DNA of 64,000 nt from Bauldia sp. (GTDB taxonomy: Bacteria; Pseudomonadota; Alphaproteobacteria; Rhizobiales; Kaistiaceae): NCBI GenBank assembly GCA_026126025.1, contig JAHCJZ010000003.1, forward strand, positions 1-64,000. The letters are read 5' to 3'. Both the position numbers and the translations under genes were made by a program. How positions within the stretch are numbered: the stretch's first letter is position 1; every line of letters begins with the position of its first letter. Shown in pieces: positions 17,412-26,391 of the stretch. Under the pieces are notes generated by a model. The model saw nothing but the letters and a program-made list of their open reading frames with translations. It searched no databases and was not told the DNA's origin.

Positions 17412-18851
17412 ATGACGAAATCCCCCCGCCCGGTTCCCGATTCCGCGCTGCTGGGGCAGTTCGCCGCCATCGTCGGCGCCGCGAACGCGCTCACGACCCG
17501 CGATGGCGCCGCCTTCGCCGAACGCAACGCCGAGCGGCGCGGCGCGTTCGCGGGCAAGGCGGCGATGGTGCTGCTGCCCGGCTCCGTCGCAGAGGTCTCG
17601 GCGATCCTGAAGCTCGCGGCGGAGACGGGGACGGCGATCGTCCCGCAGGGCGGCAATACCGGGCTCGTCGGCGGGCAGATGCCCGACGGCTCCGGCGCGG
17701 AGATCGTGGTCGCGCTGACGCGGCTCGACGCCATCCGCTCGGTCGACGCCGCCACCGACTCGATGACCGTCGACGCCGGCGTCACGCTCGCGGCCGCGCG
17801 GCGCGCGGCCGAAGCCGCCGACCGGCTCTTCCCGCTTGCGATCGGGTCGATGGACCATTGCCAGATCGGCGGCAACATCTCGAGCAATGCCGGCGGCGTC
17901 GCGGTGCTGGCCTATGGCAACACCCGCGACCTCGTGCTCGGCCTCGAGGTCGTGCTGCCGGGCGGCGCGGTGTGGGACGGGCTGCGGACGCTCCGCAAGG
18001 ACAATGCCGGCTACGACCTGAAGCACCTCTTCATCGGCGCCGAGGGAACGCTCGGCATCGTGACGGGAGCGGCGGTGAAGCTCTATCCGCGGCCGCGCGG
18101 CAAGGCGACCGGCGTCGCCGGAACCGCGTCGCCCGCCGCGGCGCTCACGCTGCTGCACCTCGCAAAGGAGCGCGCTGGCTTCGAGCTGACGACGTTCGAG
18201 CTGCTGCCCCGCATCGCGGTGGATTTCTGCATCAGCCACCTTCCGGGCTCGTTCGATCCGCTGCCCGAGCGCCACGCCTGGTACGTCCTGTTCGAGGTCT
18301 CGTCGGGGCAGTCGGAAGCCGCCGCATCCGCGCTGGTGGACGGGATCGTCGGCGCCGCGCGCGCGTCGGGGATCGTCGAGACCGGCCGTGGCGCCATCGA
18401 TGCCGCCGAGGCGGCTTCGCTGTGGCGGATGCGCTACGCGATCAGCGACGTGCAGCGGCCGGAAGGCGTGTCGCTGAAGCACGATGTGTCGGTGCCGGTC
18501 GGCCGCGTGCCGGATTTCCTCGCCGCGGCGACAGCGGCCGTCCTTGCCGTCGAGCCCGAAGCGCGGCCTGTCCCGTTCGGCCATCTCGGCGACGGCAATG
18601 TCCACTTCAACGTGTCGCAGCCGGCCGGCGGCGATCCTGCGGCCTTCCGCGCGAAGGCGGCCGCGATCACCGATACGGTCCACGCGATCGTCGCCGATTT
18701 CGGCGGGTCGATCGCGGCGGAGCACGGGATCGGGCAGATGAAGCGGGCGCTGCTGCCGACGGTGCGCAGCGCCGTCGAGATGGAGCTGATGCGGGCGGTC
18801 AAGACGGCGCTCGATCCGAAGGGGATCATGAACCCCGGCAAGGTTCTGTGA
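17412..18851 (+). CDS. FAD-binding oxidoreductase (GlcD / D-2-hydroxyacid dehydrogenase type)
   Basis: The 479-residue flavoprotein has the PCMH-type FAD domain (VLLPGSVAEVSAIL, the PQGGNTGLVGG pyrophosphate loop, IGGNISSNAGG, GAEGTLGIVT) and the FAD-oxidase C-terminal domain, with FGHLGDGNVHFN and EHGIGQMKR holding metal or substrate His residues. Such enzymes oxidise D-lactate, glycolate or D-2-hydroxyglutarate. Substrate is not decidable here. It stands alone between the sigma locus and DUF6101; the 59-base upstream space includes a minor GC-rich dyad. Confidence 0.9.
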   Translation: MTKSPRPVPDSALLGQFAAIVGAANALTTRDGAAFAERNAERRGAFAGKAAMVLLPGSVAEVSAILKLAAETGTAIVPQGGNTGLVGGQMPDGSGAEIVVALTRLDAIRSVDAATDSMTVDAGVTLAAARRAAEAADRLFPLAIGSMDHCQIGGNISSNAGGVAVLAYGNTRDLVLGLEVVLPGGAVWDGLRTLRKDNAGYDLKHLFIGAEGTLGIVTGAAVKLYPRPRGKATGVAGTASPAAALTLLHLAKERAGFELTTFELLPRIAVDFCISHLPGSFDPLPERHAWYVLFEVSSGQSEAAASALVDGIVGAARASGIVETGRGAIDAAEAASLWRMRYAISDVQRPEGVSLKHDVSVPVGRVPDFLAAATAAVLAVEPEARPVPFGHLGDGNVHFNVSQPAGGDPAAFRAKAAAITDTVHAIVADFGGSIAAEHGIGQMKRALLPTVRSAVEMELMRAVKTALDPKGIMNPGKVL

Positions 18852-19034
18852 ACCCTCTCCGGTGACCTGCCGCTAACCGTTTGACCAGCCGCTAACCCTT
18901 TCTCGCGTCATTCAAATTTAACTGCGTCGATTAAGCCGCCGCAAAGCGCTGCGATGGCATTGTCGCCTCATCCGAGGAGCGGGAACCGCCCCGGAACAAG
19001 GTCCGGCCAACGGACCAGCAGAGAGGCGAAAAAA

Positions 19035-19610
19035 TTGAGGCGTCAAACGCTTGCCGGCGAGGCTCTCGCCGACATGAGCCGTCTTGTGCGGCTCGACCCC
19101 TTCGCGCTCCCGGTGCGCTGCGCCGTGCCTTCCATGGCGGGCCAGCCGGGAGCCGCGACGGCGGCCGAAATCGGCCCCGACATGATCACCGTCGACCGGC
19201 CGGCGCCGGGCGGCATGCTGCGGCAGACCTTCCCGGTGCGCGCCTGGCGCGGCGTCGCGGTGCGCATGGCGATCGCGCCCAACGGCATGACGATGAAGGT
19301 CGTGATGGAGCTTCTCCATGACGATCCGAACCTCACGCTCCCGCTTGCGGCCGCCGACGAGCCCGCGGACGTCGTCGCCGACTGGCAGGCCTGGGGCGCA
19401 CGGCTTCGCCTGCCACTGCTGCTGATCGAGGCCGACGGGCGGATCGTCGAGCCGATCGACCGGATCGGCGAGGTGACCACCGCCGACCCGCGCCCGCGCC
19501 GGCGGCATTCCTACTTCGCGGCGCGCCGGCCGCGCTTCCTGGTACGGCGGAAGACCGGCGGCGCCTCCACCACCCGCATCGCCGGCCGCGAGATCATCGC
19601 CCGCGACTAG
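19035..19610 (+). CDS. DUF6101 family protein
   Basis: The 191-residue protein of unknown function matches a family found almost only in Hyphomicrobiales: N-terminal RRQTLAG, RLDPFALPVR, a VRAWRGVAVRMAI core, LPLAAADEPADVVADWQAWG, LPLLLIEADGRIVEP and a basic C-terminus (RRRHSYFAARRPRFLVRRK). I start it at the TTG at 19035, which has a GAGAGG site 8 bases upstream and gives the family N-terminus. It ends on a CTAG shared with the stop of the convergent ubiA gene. No membrane segment is apparent. Confidence 0.8.
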   Translation: MRRQTLAGEALADMSRLVRLDPFALPVRCAVPSMAGQPGAATAAEIGPDMITVDRPAPGGMLRQTFPVRAWRGVAVRMAIAPNGMTMKVVMELLHDDPNLTLPLAAADEPADVVADWQAWGARLRLPLLLIEADGRIVEPIDRIGEVTTADPRPRRRHSYFAARRPRFLVRRKTGGASTTRIAGREIIARD

Positions 19611-20548
19611 GCGCGCGTCGCGAGGCAATCGGCGACGAGGCCGACAAACAGCGCGGCGCCGAACCAGCGGTTCGACTGGAACATGCGGAGCGCGCTGGCG
19701 GGATCGCCGGCGTCGAACCGCCACAGCTGCCAGCCGAGCGTCGCTGCGCCTGCCGCGAGGCCGGCATAAGCGAGCCAGCCGGCCGCGGCGATCAGGAACG
19801 ACCCTGCAATCAGCACGACGGTCGCGGCATAGAAGGCCGCGATCGCGCGGGTTGCGTTGCGGCCGAAGAGACGCGCGGTGGAGCGCACGCCGACGATCGC
19901 GTCGTCCTCACGATCCTGCAGCGCGTAGATCGTGTCGTAGCCGACCGTCCAGACGACGAAGCCGGCAAAGAGAACGACCGGCGCCCAGTCGAGGCTGCCG
20001 TAAAGCGCCGACCAGCCGAGCAGCGCGCCCCACGAGAAGGCGAAGCCGAGGCCGACCTGCGGCCAGTCGGTGACGCGCTTGAGGAAGGGGTAGAGCGCGA
20101 CGACGGCCAGCGACGCCAGGCCGAGGATCTGTGTGAAGCGGTTGAAGCAAAGGAGCACCGCGAGGCCGACCAGCGCCTGCGCGACGAGGAACAGCCACGC
20201 ATTGCGCACGCTGACCGCGCCGCTCGCGACCGGGCGGTTCCGGGTCCGCGCCACCCGGGCGTCGAGGTCGCGGTCGACGATGTCGTTCCAGGTGCAGCCG
20301 GCGCCGCGCATCGCGATCGCGCCGACGAGGAACAGCGCGAGATGGCCGACATGCGGCAACGCGCGGTCCGCGACATCCGCTGCCAGCGCCGCGCCGACCC
20401 AGCACGGGATGAGAAGCAGGATCCAGCCGATCGGCCGGTCCCAGCGCGCGAGCCGCGCATAGGGCTTCAGCCAGCCGGGCGCATAGGCGTCGATCCAGTT
20501 GCCGCGGGCGGCGTCGGGAAGCTGGGGGGCGGCGTCCGGTGTCGGCAT
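19607..20548 (-). CDS. ubiA: 4-hydroxybenzoate octaprenyltransferase
   Basis: The 313-residue integral membrane enzyme attaches the polyprenyl tail to 4-hydroxybenzoate in ubiquinone synthesis. Both Asp-rich prenyltransferase motifs are visible: NDIVDRDLDARVARTRNRP and YDTIYALQDREDDAIVGVRST. About eight hydrophobic segments fit the family. The ATG at 20548 is chosen because upstream in-frame residues are not membrane-like and do not match. It diverges from the lysE-type gene and converges on DUF6101 with stop codons interlocked in a CTAG. Confidence 0.95.
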   Translation of the reverse strand: MPTPDAAPQLPDAARGNWIDAYAPGWLKPYARLARWDRPIGWILLLIPCWVGAALAADVADRALPHVGHLALFLVGAIAMRGAGCTWNDIVDRDLDARVARTRNRPVASGAVSVRNAWLFLVAQALVGLAVLLCFNRFTQILGLASLAVVALYPFLKRVTDWPQVGLGFAFSWGALLGWSALYGSLDWAPVVLFAGFVVWTVGYDTIYALQDREDDAIVGVRSTARLFGRNATRAIAAFYAATVVLIAGSFLIAAAGWLAYAGLAAGAATLGWQLWRFDAGDPASALRMFQSNRWFGAALFVGLVADCLATRA

Positions 20549-20681
20549 CGCGCCTTCATGGCCGCGCCGGCGCCGTCTTACAACAGCCGCGGGTCGCCAT
20601 CCCTGGCGGACCGGGAGAGTTGACACGATGCATCCCGGCGGCGCTTTGCTGGCCGCCAGCATCGCCGCCGGGACCGCCCCA

Positions 20682-21296
20682 ATGCCGATCGAGACCTACC
20701 TCGCCTATGCCGCCGCCGCGCTCGCGATCACGGTCGTGCCGGGGCCGACGGTGACCCTCATCATCGCCAACAGCCTCACCCACGGCTCCGCCGCCGGGTG
20801 GAAGAACATCCTCGGCACGCAACTCGGCCTCGGCGTCATGATCGTACTCCTCGCCATCGGCCTGTCTTGGATCGTCGGCGAGATGGCGGTGGTGTTCGAC
20901 TGGCTGCGGCTCGCCGGCGCGGCCTATCTGATCTGGCTCGGCATCAGGCTCGTCCGCAATCCGCCGGGGCTCGAGGCCGGCGGCACGCCGGCGCCGCCGC
21001 GCGGCGGCTTCGTGCCGCAGGGGCTGCTCGTGATCCTCACCAACCCGAAGGTGCTGGTGGTGTTCGGGGCGTTCATCCCGCAATTCGTCGACCCGAACCG
21101 GGGAACGATCGGGCAGGTTCTCCTCCTCGGCGCCACCTTCATGGTGATCGCGACCATCACCGACGGCGCCTATGCGGTGGTGTTCGGCAAGGCGCGGGGG
21201 GCGATCTCGCGGGCACGGATGCGCCTCGTCGGGCGGATCAGCGGCCTCTTTCTCATCGGTGGCGGCGCGTGGCTCGCCCTCACCCGCGCCAAATGA
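20682..21296 (+). CDS. LysE family amino-acid exporter
   Basis: The 204-residue protein has the LysE/RhtB layout of about six transmembrane segments: the N-terminal ETYLAYAAAALAITVVPGPTV signature, GWKNILGTQLG and the later NPKVLVVFGAFIPQFVD block. It probably exports an amino acid or a related metabolite across the inner membrane. I use the ATG at 20682, which gives the standard N-terminus; an ATG at 20628 has the better ribosome site (GGGAGAG) and would add 18 residues. Confidence 0.88.
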   Translation: MPIETYLAYAAAALAITVVPGPTVTLIIANSLTHGSAAGWKNILGTQLGLGVMIVLLAIGLSWIVGEMAVVFDWLRLAGAAYLIWLGIRLVRNPPGLEAGGTPAPPRGGFVPQGLLVILTNPKVLVVFGAFIPQFVDPNRGTIGQVLLLGATFMVIATITDGAYAVVFGKARGAISRARMRLVGRISGLFLIGGGAWLALTRAK

Positions 21297-21339
21297 CGCG
21301 GTGGACTTGGGCCGGGCGCGCTGCTAACGCGCCGGGGGC

Positions 21340-22611
21340 ATGACAGGGCCGAAGCTCAACGTTCTCCTCATCGGCGGCGGCGGCCGCGAGCACGCGCTGG
21401 CGTGTAAGCTCGCACAGTCGCCGCGCCTCGGCCGGCTCCATGCGGCGCCCGGCAATCCCGGCATCGCGCAGCACGCCGAACTGGTGGCGCTCGATATCGC
21501 CGATCATGCCGACGTGGTCGCATTCTGCCGCTCGGCGGGCATCGGCCTCGTCGTGATCGGGCCGGAGGGGCCGCTGGTCGCCGGCCTCACCGATGCGCTC
21601 GCCGATGCGGGGATCGCGGCCTTCGGGCCGAGCCGCGCGGCAGCGGCTCTCGAAGGGTCGAAGGGCTTCACCAAGGCGCTCTGCGACGAGGCGGGGATAC
21701 CGACCGCGCGCTACGCACGGTTTCACGACGCGGCCGCGGCGCGGACCTATGTCACGGCCGAAGGCGCGCCGATCGTGGTCAAGGCGGACGGGCTTGCGGC
21801 GGGCAAGGGCGTCGTGGTGGCCGAGACCGTGGAGGAGGCGCTGGCCGCGGTCGATGCGTGTTTCTCGGGCGAGTTCGGCAGCGCCGGGGCGGCGGTCGTC
21901 GTCGAGGAGAAGATGACCGGCGTCGAGGCCAGTCTCTTTGCGCTCAGCGACGGCGCGACGGTGATCCCGTTCGGCACGGCGCAGGACTACAAGCGCGCGT
22001 TCGACGGCGACACCGGCCCCAACACCGGCGGCATGGGCGCAATCTCGCCCGCGCCGGCGCTGTCCGCCGACCTCGCCGAGACCGCGATGGCGACGATCGT
22101 CCGCCCGGCGATCGCCGCGATGCGGGCGCGCGGCACGCCGTTCCGCGGCGTCCTCTATGCCGGGCTGATGCTGACCGCGGACGGGCCGAAGCTGGTCGAG
22201 TTCAACGTCCGCTTCGGCGACCCGGAGTGCCAGGTGCTGATGCGGCGGCTCGAAAGCGATCTTCTCGATCTGCTCGATGCGGCCGCCCACGGCCGCCTTG
22301 CCTCCGCCGCATCGCCGGCGTGGCGCGACGAGACGGCCGTGACGGTGGTGATGGCGGCGAAGGGCTATCCCGGCGCGATCGCCAAGGGATCGGTTATCCG
22401 CGGCGTCGAGCGGGCGAACGCCCTGCCCGGCGTCACCGTTTTCCAAGCGGGCACGGCGGGCGGCAACGGCGCGCTCACCGCGACCGGCGGGCGCGTCCTC
22501 GCCGTGACCGGAACGGGAACCGACACCGCCGCAGCACGGCGGCTGGCGTATGAAGGTGTCGCGGCGATCGCCTGGCCTGAGGGCTTCTACCGCCGCGACA
22601 TCGGGCTCTGA
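21340..22611 (+). CDS. purD: Phosphoribosylamine-glycine ligase (GARS)
   Basis: The 423-residue ATP-grasp enzyme makes glycinamide ribonucleotide in purine synthesis. The N-terminal VLLIGGGGREHALACKLAQSP, the GPEGPLVAGL block, the ATP-grasp core (KADGLAAGKGVVV), the PurD signature FNVRFGDPECQVLM and the C-terminal domain are all present. Length is standard. It ends back to back with the I78 gene in a TGATCA palindrome (stops on both strands). Confidence 0.97.
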   Translation: MTGPKLNVLLIGGGGREHALACKLAQSPRLGRLHAAPGNPGIAQHAELVALDIADHADVVAFCRSAGIGLVVIGPEGPLVAGLTDALADAGIAAFGPSRAAAALEGSKGFTKALCDEAGIPTARYARFHDAAAARTYVTAEGAPIVVKADGLAAGKGVVVAETVEEALAAVDACFSGEFGSAGAAVVVEEKMTGVEASLFALSDGATVIPFGTAQDYKRAFDGDTGPNTGGMGAISPAPALSADLAETAMATIVRPAIAAMRARGTPFRGVLYAGLMLTADGPKLVEFNVRFGDPECQVLMRRLESDLLDLLDAAAHGRLASAASPAWRDETAVTVVMAAKGYPGAIAKGSVIRGVERANALPGVTVFQAGTAGGNGALTATGGRVLAVTGTGTDTAAARRLAYEGVAAIAWPEGFYRRDIGL

Positions 22612-22920
22612 TCAGCCGCAGGAGGCGCCGGTGATGTTGCCGGCGGCGTCGACCTGGAGCGTCAGCCGATCGCCGCGATACTCCATCGTGACCGCTTCTC
22701 CCGGCCGCACGGTGCGCACGATCGCGGCGCCCGCCGCGATGCGCGCGGCTTCGACATTGGCGGTGGTCGCGGGCTGGCCGATGAAGGCCTGGGCGGCGAC
22801 GTCGTTGCAGGCGACCGTCGGGGGACCGCCCGCCGGAGGTGCGTCGGGCGGCGGCGTGCAGGCAGCCAGCGTCAGGGCGGAAGCGGTGGCAAGCGCCAGC
22901 GCGCCGATGCGGATCGTCAT
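22612..22920 (-). CDS. I78 family peptidase inhibitor lipoprotein
   Basis: The 102-residue protein starts at the ATG at 22920, behind an AGGGAAGG site. A signal peptide ends in the lipobox LAAC. The mature part matches the I78 inhibitor family: ACNDVAAQAFIGQPAT, VEAARIAAGAAIVRTVRPG, VTMEYRGDRL and a terminal ITGASCG, with the two Cys that form the usual disulfide. Such small periplasmic lipoproteins inhibit serine proteases in known members. It converges with purD. Confidence 0.88.
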   Translation of the reverse strand: MTIRIGALALATASALTLAACTPPPDAPPAGGPPTVACNDVAAQAFIGQPATTANVEAARIAAGAAIVRTVRPGEAVTMEYRGDRLTLQVDAAGNITGASCG

Positions 22921-23076
22921 GGTCTGGACCTTCCCTGTTCCCGAAACCACGGCAACGCCCAGGCTGGCGCATTGTTCCCGCGACGACGGCGGGAAATCGG
23001 CGGCCGCGGCTCTTAACGGCGTCTTTCCCTCGCTGCGCTAGACATCCCGGCCATCCGGTTCCGTTCGGGACGCCCG

Positions 23077-24522
23077 ATGACCGCCACGCCCGCCTCCGCC
23101 CAAATCCGCAGCGACATCCTGCCCGGCCTGCTGCCGGGGCTGGTCGCCGGGGTCGTATTCCTGGTGCTGGTGGTCGCCGGGGCGGCGCTTCTCAACGATG
23201 CCGACACCTATTGGCACGTCGCCGTCGGGCGCTGGATCGCCGAGAACGCGACGCTGCCCACAGCGGACATCTTCTCCGCGACGGCCGGCGGCGAGCACTG
23301 GATCGCCAAGGAATGGCTGTCGCAGCTCTTCTATGCGGGCGCGTATGCGATCGGCGGATGGCCCGGCGTGGTGGTCCTTGCGGCGGCGGCCTGCGCGGCG
23401 GCGTTCGGCCTCCTCGCCCATTTCCTGCGGCGGCACCTCGCGGTCCTCCCGGTGGTGGCGCTGGTCGCGGTCGCCTTCGTCCTCACCGCGCCGCACATCG
23501 TAGCGCGCCCGCACGTGCTGGCGCTGCCGGTCATGGTCGCTTTCGTCGGCGCGATCGTCGCCGCCGCCGACCGCGGCAAGGCCCCGTCCTTCTGGCTCCT
23601 GCCGCTGATGGTGCTGTGGGCCAACCTCCATGCCGGCTTCCCGTTCGGCATCCTGATCGCGGCCGGCGTCGCGCTCGATGCGGTCGTCGCCGCCGCGCCC
23701 GCCGAACGCGCGCGGCTGGCGCTGCGCTGGGGCGCATTCATCGTCGCCGCGCTGGTTGCGGGATGCGTCACGCCCTATGGCGCGGAGCCGCTGCTCGTCA
23801 CCTTCCGCATCCTCGCGCTCGGCGATGCGCTGTCGATCATCGGCGAATGGCAGCCGCAGGATTTCGGCAGCATCGGCGTGTTCGAGGTCGTGCTCCTCGG
23901 CGCGATCGGGCTGGCGCTGCTGCGCGGCTTCCGGCTCTCGCCGGTGCGTATCCTGCTGCTCCTCGGCCTCCTCCACCTCGCGCTCTCGGCGGTGCGCAAT
24001 GGCGAGCTGCTCGGGCTCGTCGCGCCGCTGGTCCTCGCCGCGCCGCTGGCGCGGCAAGTCCCTGCGCTGGCGGGAGCGGACGGCTCGCGCCCGGTGAGTG
24101 CGGTCATCTCGTTCGCTCCGGCGGCGGTGGCGCTCGTCGCGGGCGGGCTCTTCGCCGCCATGCAAGGCTGGACGCCGAGCCGGATGAACACGCCCGCGGC
24201 GGCGCTCGACGCGATCGAAGCCGCAGGCGCGGAACGCATCCTCAACGACTACGCCTTCGGCGGCTACATGATCTTCCGCGGCGTCGCGCCCTTCGTCGAT
24301 GGCCGCACCGAGCTCTACGGCACCGATTTCGTCATGCGCCACCATGAAGCCGTGACGCTCGCCGACCTCCCCGCGCTCTTCGCTCTCCTCGATGAGAACG
24401 GGATCGAGGCGACGCTCCTCAATCCCCGGACGCCCGCGGTCGCCTATCTCGACCGCGACCCGGGCTGGCGCCGCCTCCACGCCGACGGCATCGCGGTCGT
24501 GCACCGGCGCATCGCGGAGTAG
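23077..24522 (+). CDS. Polytopic membrane protein, GT-C-like, unknown function
   Basis: I do not recognise a named gene. The 481-residue protein has about ten hydrophobic segments from residue 15 to about 360 and a soluble C-terminal part of about 110 residues. The first extracytoplasmic loop carries LLNDADTYWHVAVGRWI and later KEWLSQLFY, a pattern seen in a widespread bacterial family of membrane proteins with a general resemblance to GT-C glycosyltransferases (acidic residues in the first loop). The C-terminal part contains NDYAFGGYMIFRGVAPFVDGRTELYG. An envelope-glycan or lipid role is only a guess. It stands alone, with palindromic repeats downstream. Confidence 0.7.
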   Translation: MTATPASAQIRSDILPGLLPGLVAGVVFLVLVVAGAALLNDADTYWHVAVGRWIAENATLPTADIFSATAGGEHWIAKEWLSQLFYAGAYAIGGWPGVVVLAAAACAAAFGLLAHFLRRHLAVLPVVALVAVAFVLTAPHIVARPHVLALPVMVAFVGAIVAAADRGKAPSFWLLPLMVLWANLHAGFPFGILIAAGVALDAVVAAAPAERARLALRWGAFIVAALVAGCVTPYGAEPLLVTFRILALGDALSIIGEWQPQDFGSIGVFEVVLLGAIGLALLRGFRLSPVRILLLLGLLHLALSAVRNGELLGLVAPLVLAAPLARQVPALAGADGSRPVSAVISFAPAAVALVAGGLFAAMQGWTPSRMNTPAAALDAIEAAGAERILNDYAFGGYMIFRGVAPFVDGRTELYGTDFVMRHHEAVTLADLPALFALLDENGIEATLLNPRTPAVAYLDRDPGWRRLHADGIAVVHRRIAE

Positions 24523-24551
24523 TCCGCACGCAACCTCCGTCACGCTCCTCT

Positions 24552-24635
24552 TCGTCATTCCGGCGAAAGCCGGAATCCAGGGCGCCGGGCGCGGCCCGTC
24601 GTGGGGCGCTGGACCCCGCCTTCGCCGGGGTGACG
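24552..24635. repeat. Palindromic intergenic repeat, family B (copy 1)
   Basis: The block opens with GTCATTCCGGCGAAAGCCGG and closes with CCCGCCTTCGCCGGGGTGAC, each itself a small hairpin (CCGGC-GAAA-GCCGG; CCCGCCTTCGCCGGG) and together an imperfect inverted repeat. Copies lie at 33727-33806 and 47985-48067. It occupies the 134-base gap between two convergent genes and could act as a bidirectional terminator. Confidence 0.75.
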
Positions 24636-24656
24636 AGGGGTGGAGTGAGGCGGTCG

Positions 24657-25085
24657 TCAATCGCCGAGGCTGGCGGCGTTGAGCTCGATGACGTGGCGGT
24701 CGGGGTCGAGCAGGAACACCTGCGGGAAGCCGGCGGTGGCGTGGGCGCTGACGCGGAGGCGGCCGAGCGGGTCGTCGGCGTCCTCGCGATAGCCGAGCTC
24801 ATGGAGCCGATCGACAGCAGCGCGGAAATCGCGGACGCGGATCGCGAAATGCACGTCGCGGGAATCGATCGCGTTGCCGTCGCGGAAGGTCGGCAGCGAC
24901 GGGCCGGGATGGACGATGAGGTGGAGCTGCCCGGCGCCCAGCGCGAACCACGCCCCGGCGAAGTCGAAGCCCGGCCGCGCGATCTCCCTCAGCCCGAGCA
25001 CGTCGCGGTAGAAGGCGCGGGACCGGGCAAGGTCGGTCACCGGCAGGCTGACATGGTGGAGACCGTCAACGACGATGCCGGGCAT
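24657..25085 (-). CDS. VOC family protein (glyoxalase/dioxygenase-like)
   Basis: A 142-residue single-unit vicinal-oxygen-chelate protein. The paired beta-alpha-beta-beta-beta modules start at LHHVSLPVTDLARSRAFYRDVLGL and DVHFAIRVRDFRAAVDRL. Metal ligands typical of the fold are visible as His in LHHVSLP, Glu/His in QLHLIVHPG and HFAIRV, and the C-terminal HVIELN glutamate. The substrate is unknown. It starts at the ATG at 25085, just downstream of the tRNA-Leu gene on the same strand. Confidence 0.88.
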   Translation of the reverse strand: MPGIVVDGLHHVSLPVTDLARSRAFYRDVLGLREIARPGFDFAGAWFALGAGQLHLIVHPGPSLPTFRDGNAIDSRDVHFAIRVRDFRAAVDRLHELGYREDADDPLGRLRVSAHATAGFPQVFLLDPDRHVIELNAASLGD

Positions 25086-25165
25086 CGCGGCCGTCTCCGT
25101 TTCAGTTGAGGATTCAGCGGGATGGTGACCGCCCGACCGACCGCGCAAGCGGCCGGAAAGATCAT

Positions 25166-25250
25166 TGGTGCCCAGGAAAGGACTCGAACCTTCACGCCTC
25201 GCGGCACACGGACCTGAACCGTGCGCGTCTACCAATTCCGCCACCTGGGC
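25166..25250 (-). tRNA. tRNA-Leu (anticodon CAG)
   Basis: Reading the minus strand, the acceptor stem GCCCAGG pairs with CCTGGGC, followed by discriminator A and an encoded CCA. The D-arm (TGGCGGAATTGGTAGACGC), an anticodon stem CACGG/CCGTG with loop TTCAGGT, a long class-II variable arm (TGCCGCGAGGCG) and the T-loop GTTCGAGTC are all present. The anticodon CAG reads CUG leucine codons, the commonest Leu codons in this GC-rich genome. Length is 85 bases with CCA. Confidence 0.97.
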
Positions 25251-25413
25251 ACGCGCGCCGATGTAGAGAGCACCCCCTGCCTTGTCAAATTGATCGCGCC
25301 GGCCGGCTGGCCGCGGCAATCGCCTGCCTGTACAGCGCCGGAGCCAGCCGATATGGGAGGTTTTCGGCCCGCGGGACGGCGGCGTCGAAGGCTCGCGGGA
25401 GGGATGCGAGGCG

Positions 25414-26391
25414 ATGCAGGGGACATTCGGCAACGGCCAGCTGGTGACCGTGTTCGGCGGCTCGGGCTTCCTCGGGCGGCACGTCGTGCGCGCGCTGGCG
25501 CAGCGCGGCTACCGGGTGCGCGCCGCGTCGCGCCGGCCGGACCTTGCCGGGCATCTCCGCCCGCTCGGCATGGTCGGCCAGGTGCAGCCGGTACAGGCCA
25601 ATCTCCGCTACCCCGATTCGATCCGCGCCGTGCTGCAGGGCGCGGTCGCCGCGGTGAACCTCGTCGGCATCATGGTCGAGACCCGCCGGCAGACCTTCCG
25701 CGCGATCCACGCCGAGGGCGCCCGCCTGGTGGCGGACATTGCGGCCGCCGAGGGCGTGACGCGGCTTGCCCATCTCTCCGCGCTCGGCGCCGCGCCGGGC
25801 TCCGAGGCGCGCTATTTCCGCACCAAGGCCGAGGGCGAGGCCGCGGTGCAGGCCGAGTTTCCGACCGCCGTCGTCGTGCGCCCGTCGGTCCAATTCGGCC
25901 AGGGCGACAGCTTCTTCAACCGCTTCGCCGGCATGGCGCGGCTCGCCCCCGTGCTCCCGATCGTCGGGCCGGACACGCGGTTCCAGCCGGTCTATGCCGG
26001 CGACGTCGCGGAGGTGATCGCCCGCGCCGTCGACGGCGACATCGCCGGCGGCGTCTACGAGCTCGGCGGGCCGGAGGTGGTGACGTTCCGCGAGGCGATG
26101 CAGCGGATGCTGGCGGTGATCGAGCGCCGCCGCGCGATCCTGGCGCTCCCCTTCGGCATCGCCCGCATCGTCGCGCCGGTCGCGCAACTCGTCCCCGGCA
26201 AGCCGCTGACGCCGGACCAGGTCCGCCAGCTCCGCTATGACGCGGTAGTGTCGGCCGAGGCCGAAGCGGCGGGCCTGACGCTCGCCGGCCTCGGCATGCG
26301 CCCCACCACCATGGCCGCGATTCTGCCGACCTATCTGTCGCGGTTCCGCGTGCGCGGCGAGTTCACCGTGCCGCACGACGCGGCGGGCTAG
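25414..26391 (+). CDS. Complex I NDUFA9-subunit-like NAD(P)-binding protein
   Basis: The 325-residue protein is an atypical short-chain dehydrogenase-like Rossmann protein: the N-terminal [18 protein letters not shown] dinucleotide site, the RAASRRPDL turn, [12 protein letters not shown] and [20 protein letters not shown]. It belongs to the group related to the accessory NDUFA9 subunit of mitochondrial complex I. In alphaproteobacteria it may bind complex I or act in ubiquinone or lipid chemistry; this is not settled. Its end overlaps the end of uppP in a CTAG, and the pair is conserved in Hyphomicrobiales. Confidence 0.87.
   Translation: MQGTFGNGQLVTVFGGSGFLGRHVVRALAQRGYRVRAASRRPDLAGHLRPLGMVGQVQPVQANLRYPDSIRAVLQGAVAAVNLVGIMVETRRQTFRAIHAEGARLVADIAAAEGVTRLAHLSALGAAPGSEARYFRTKAEGEAAVQAEFPTAVVVRPSVQFGQGDSFFNRFAGMARLAPVLPIVGPDTRFQPVYAGDVAEVIARAVDGDIAGGVYELGGPEVVTFREAMQRMLAVIERRRAILALPFGIARIVAPVAQLVPGKPLTPDQVRQLRYDAVVSAEAEAAGLTLAGLGMRPTTMAAILPTYLSRFRVRGEFTVPHDAAG

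Noticed and set aside
18918-18934. CtrA-like box TTAA-spacer-TTAA upstream of DUF6101
   Set aside because: The spacer is 9 bases, not the 7 of the CtrA consensus.
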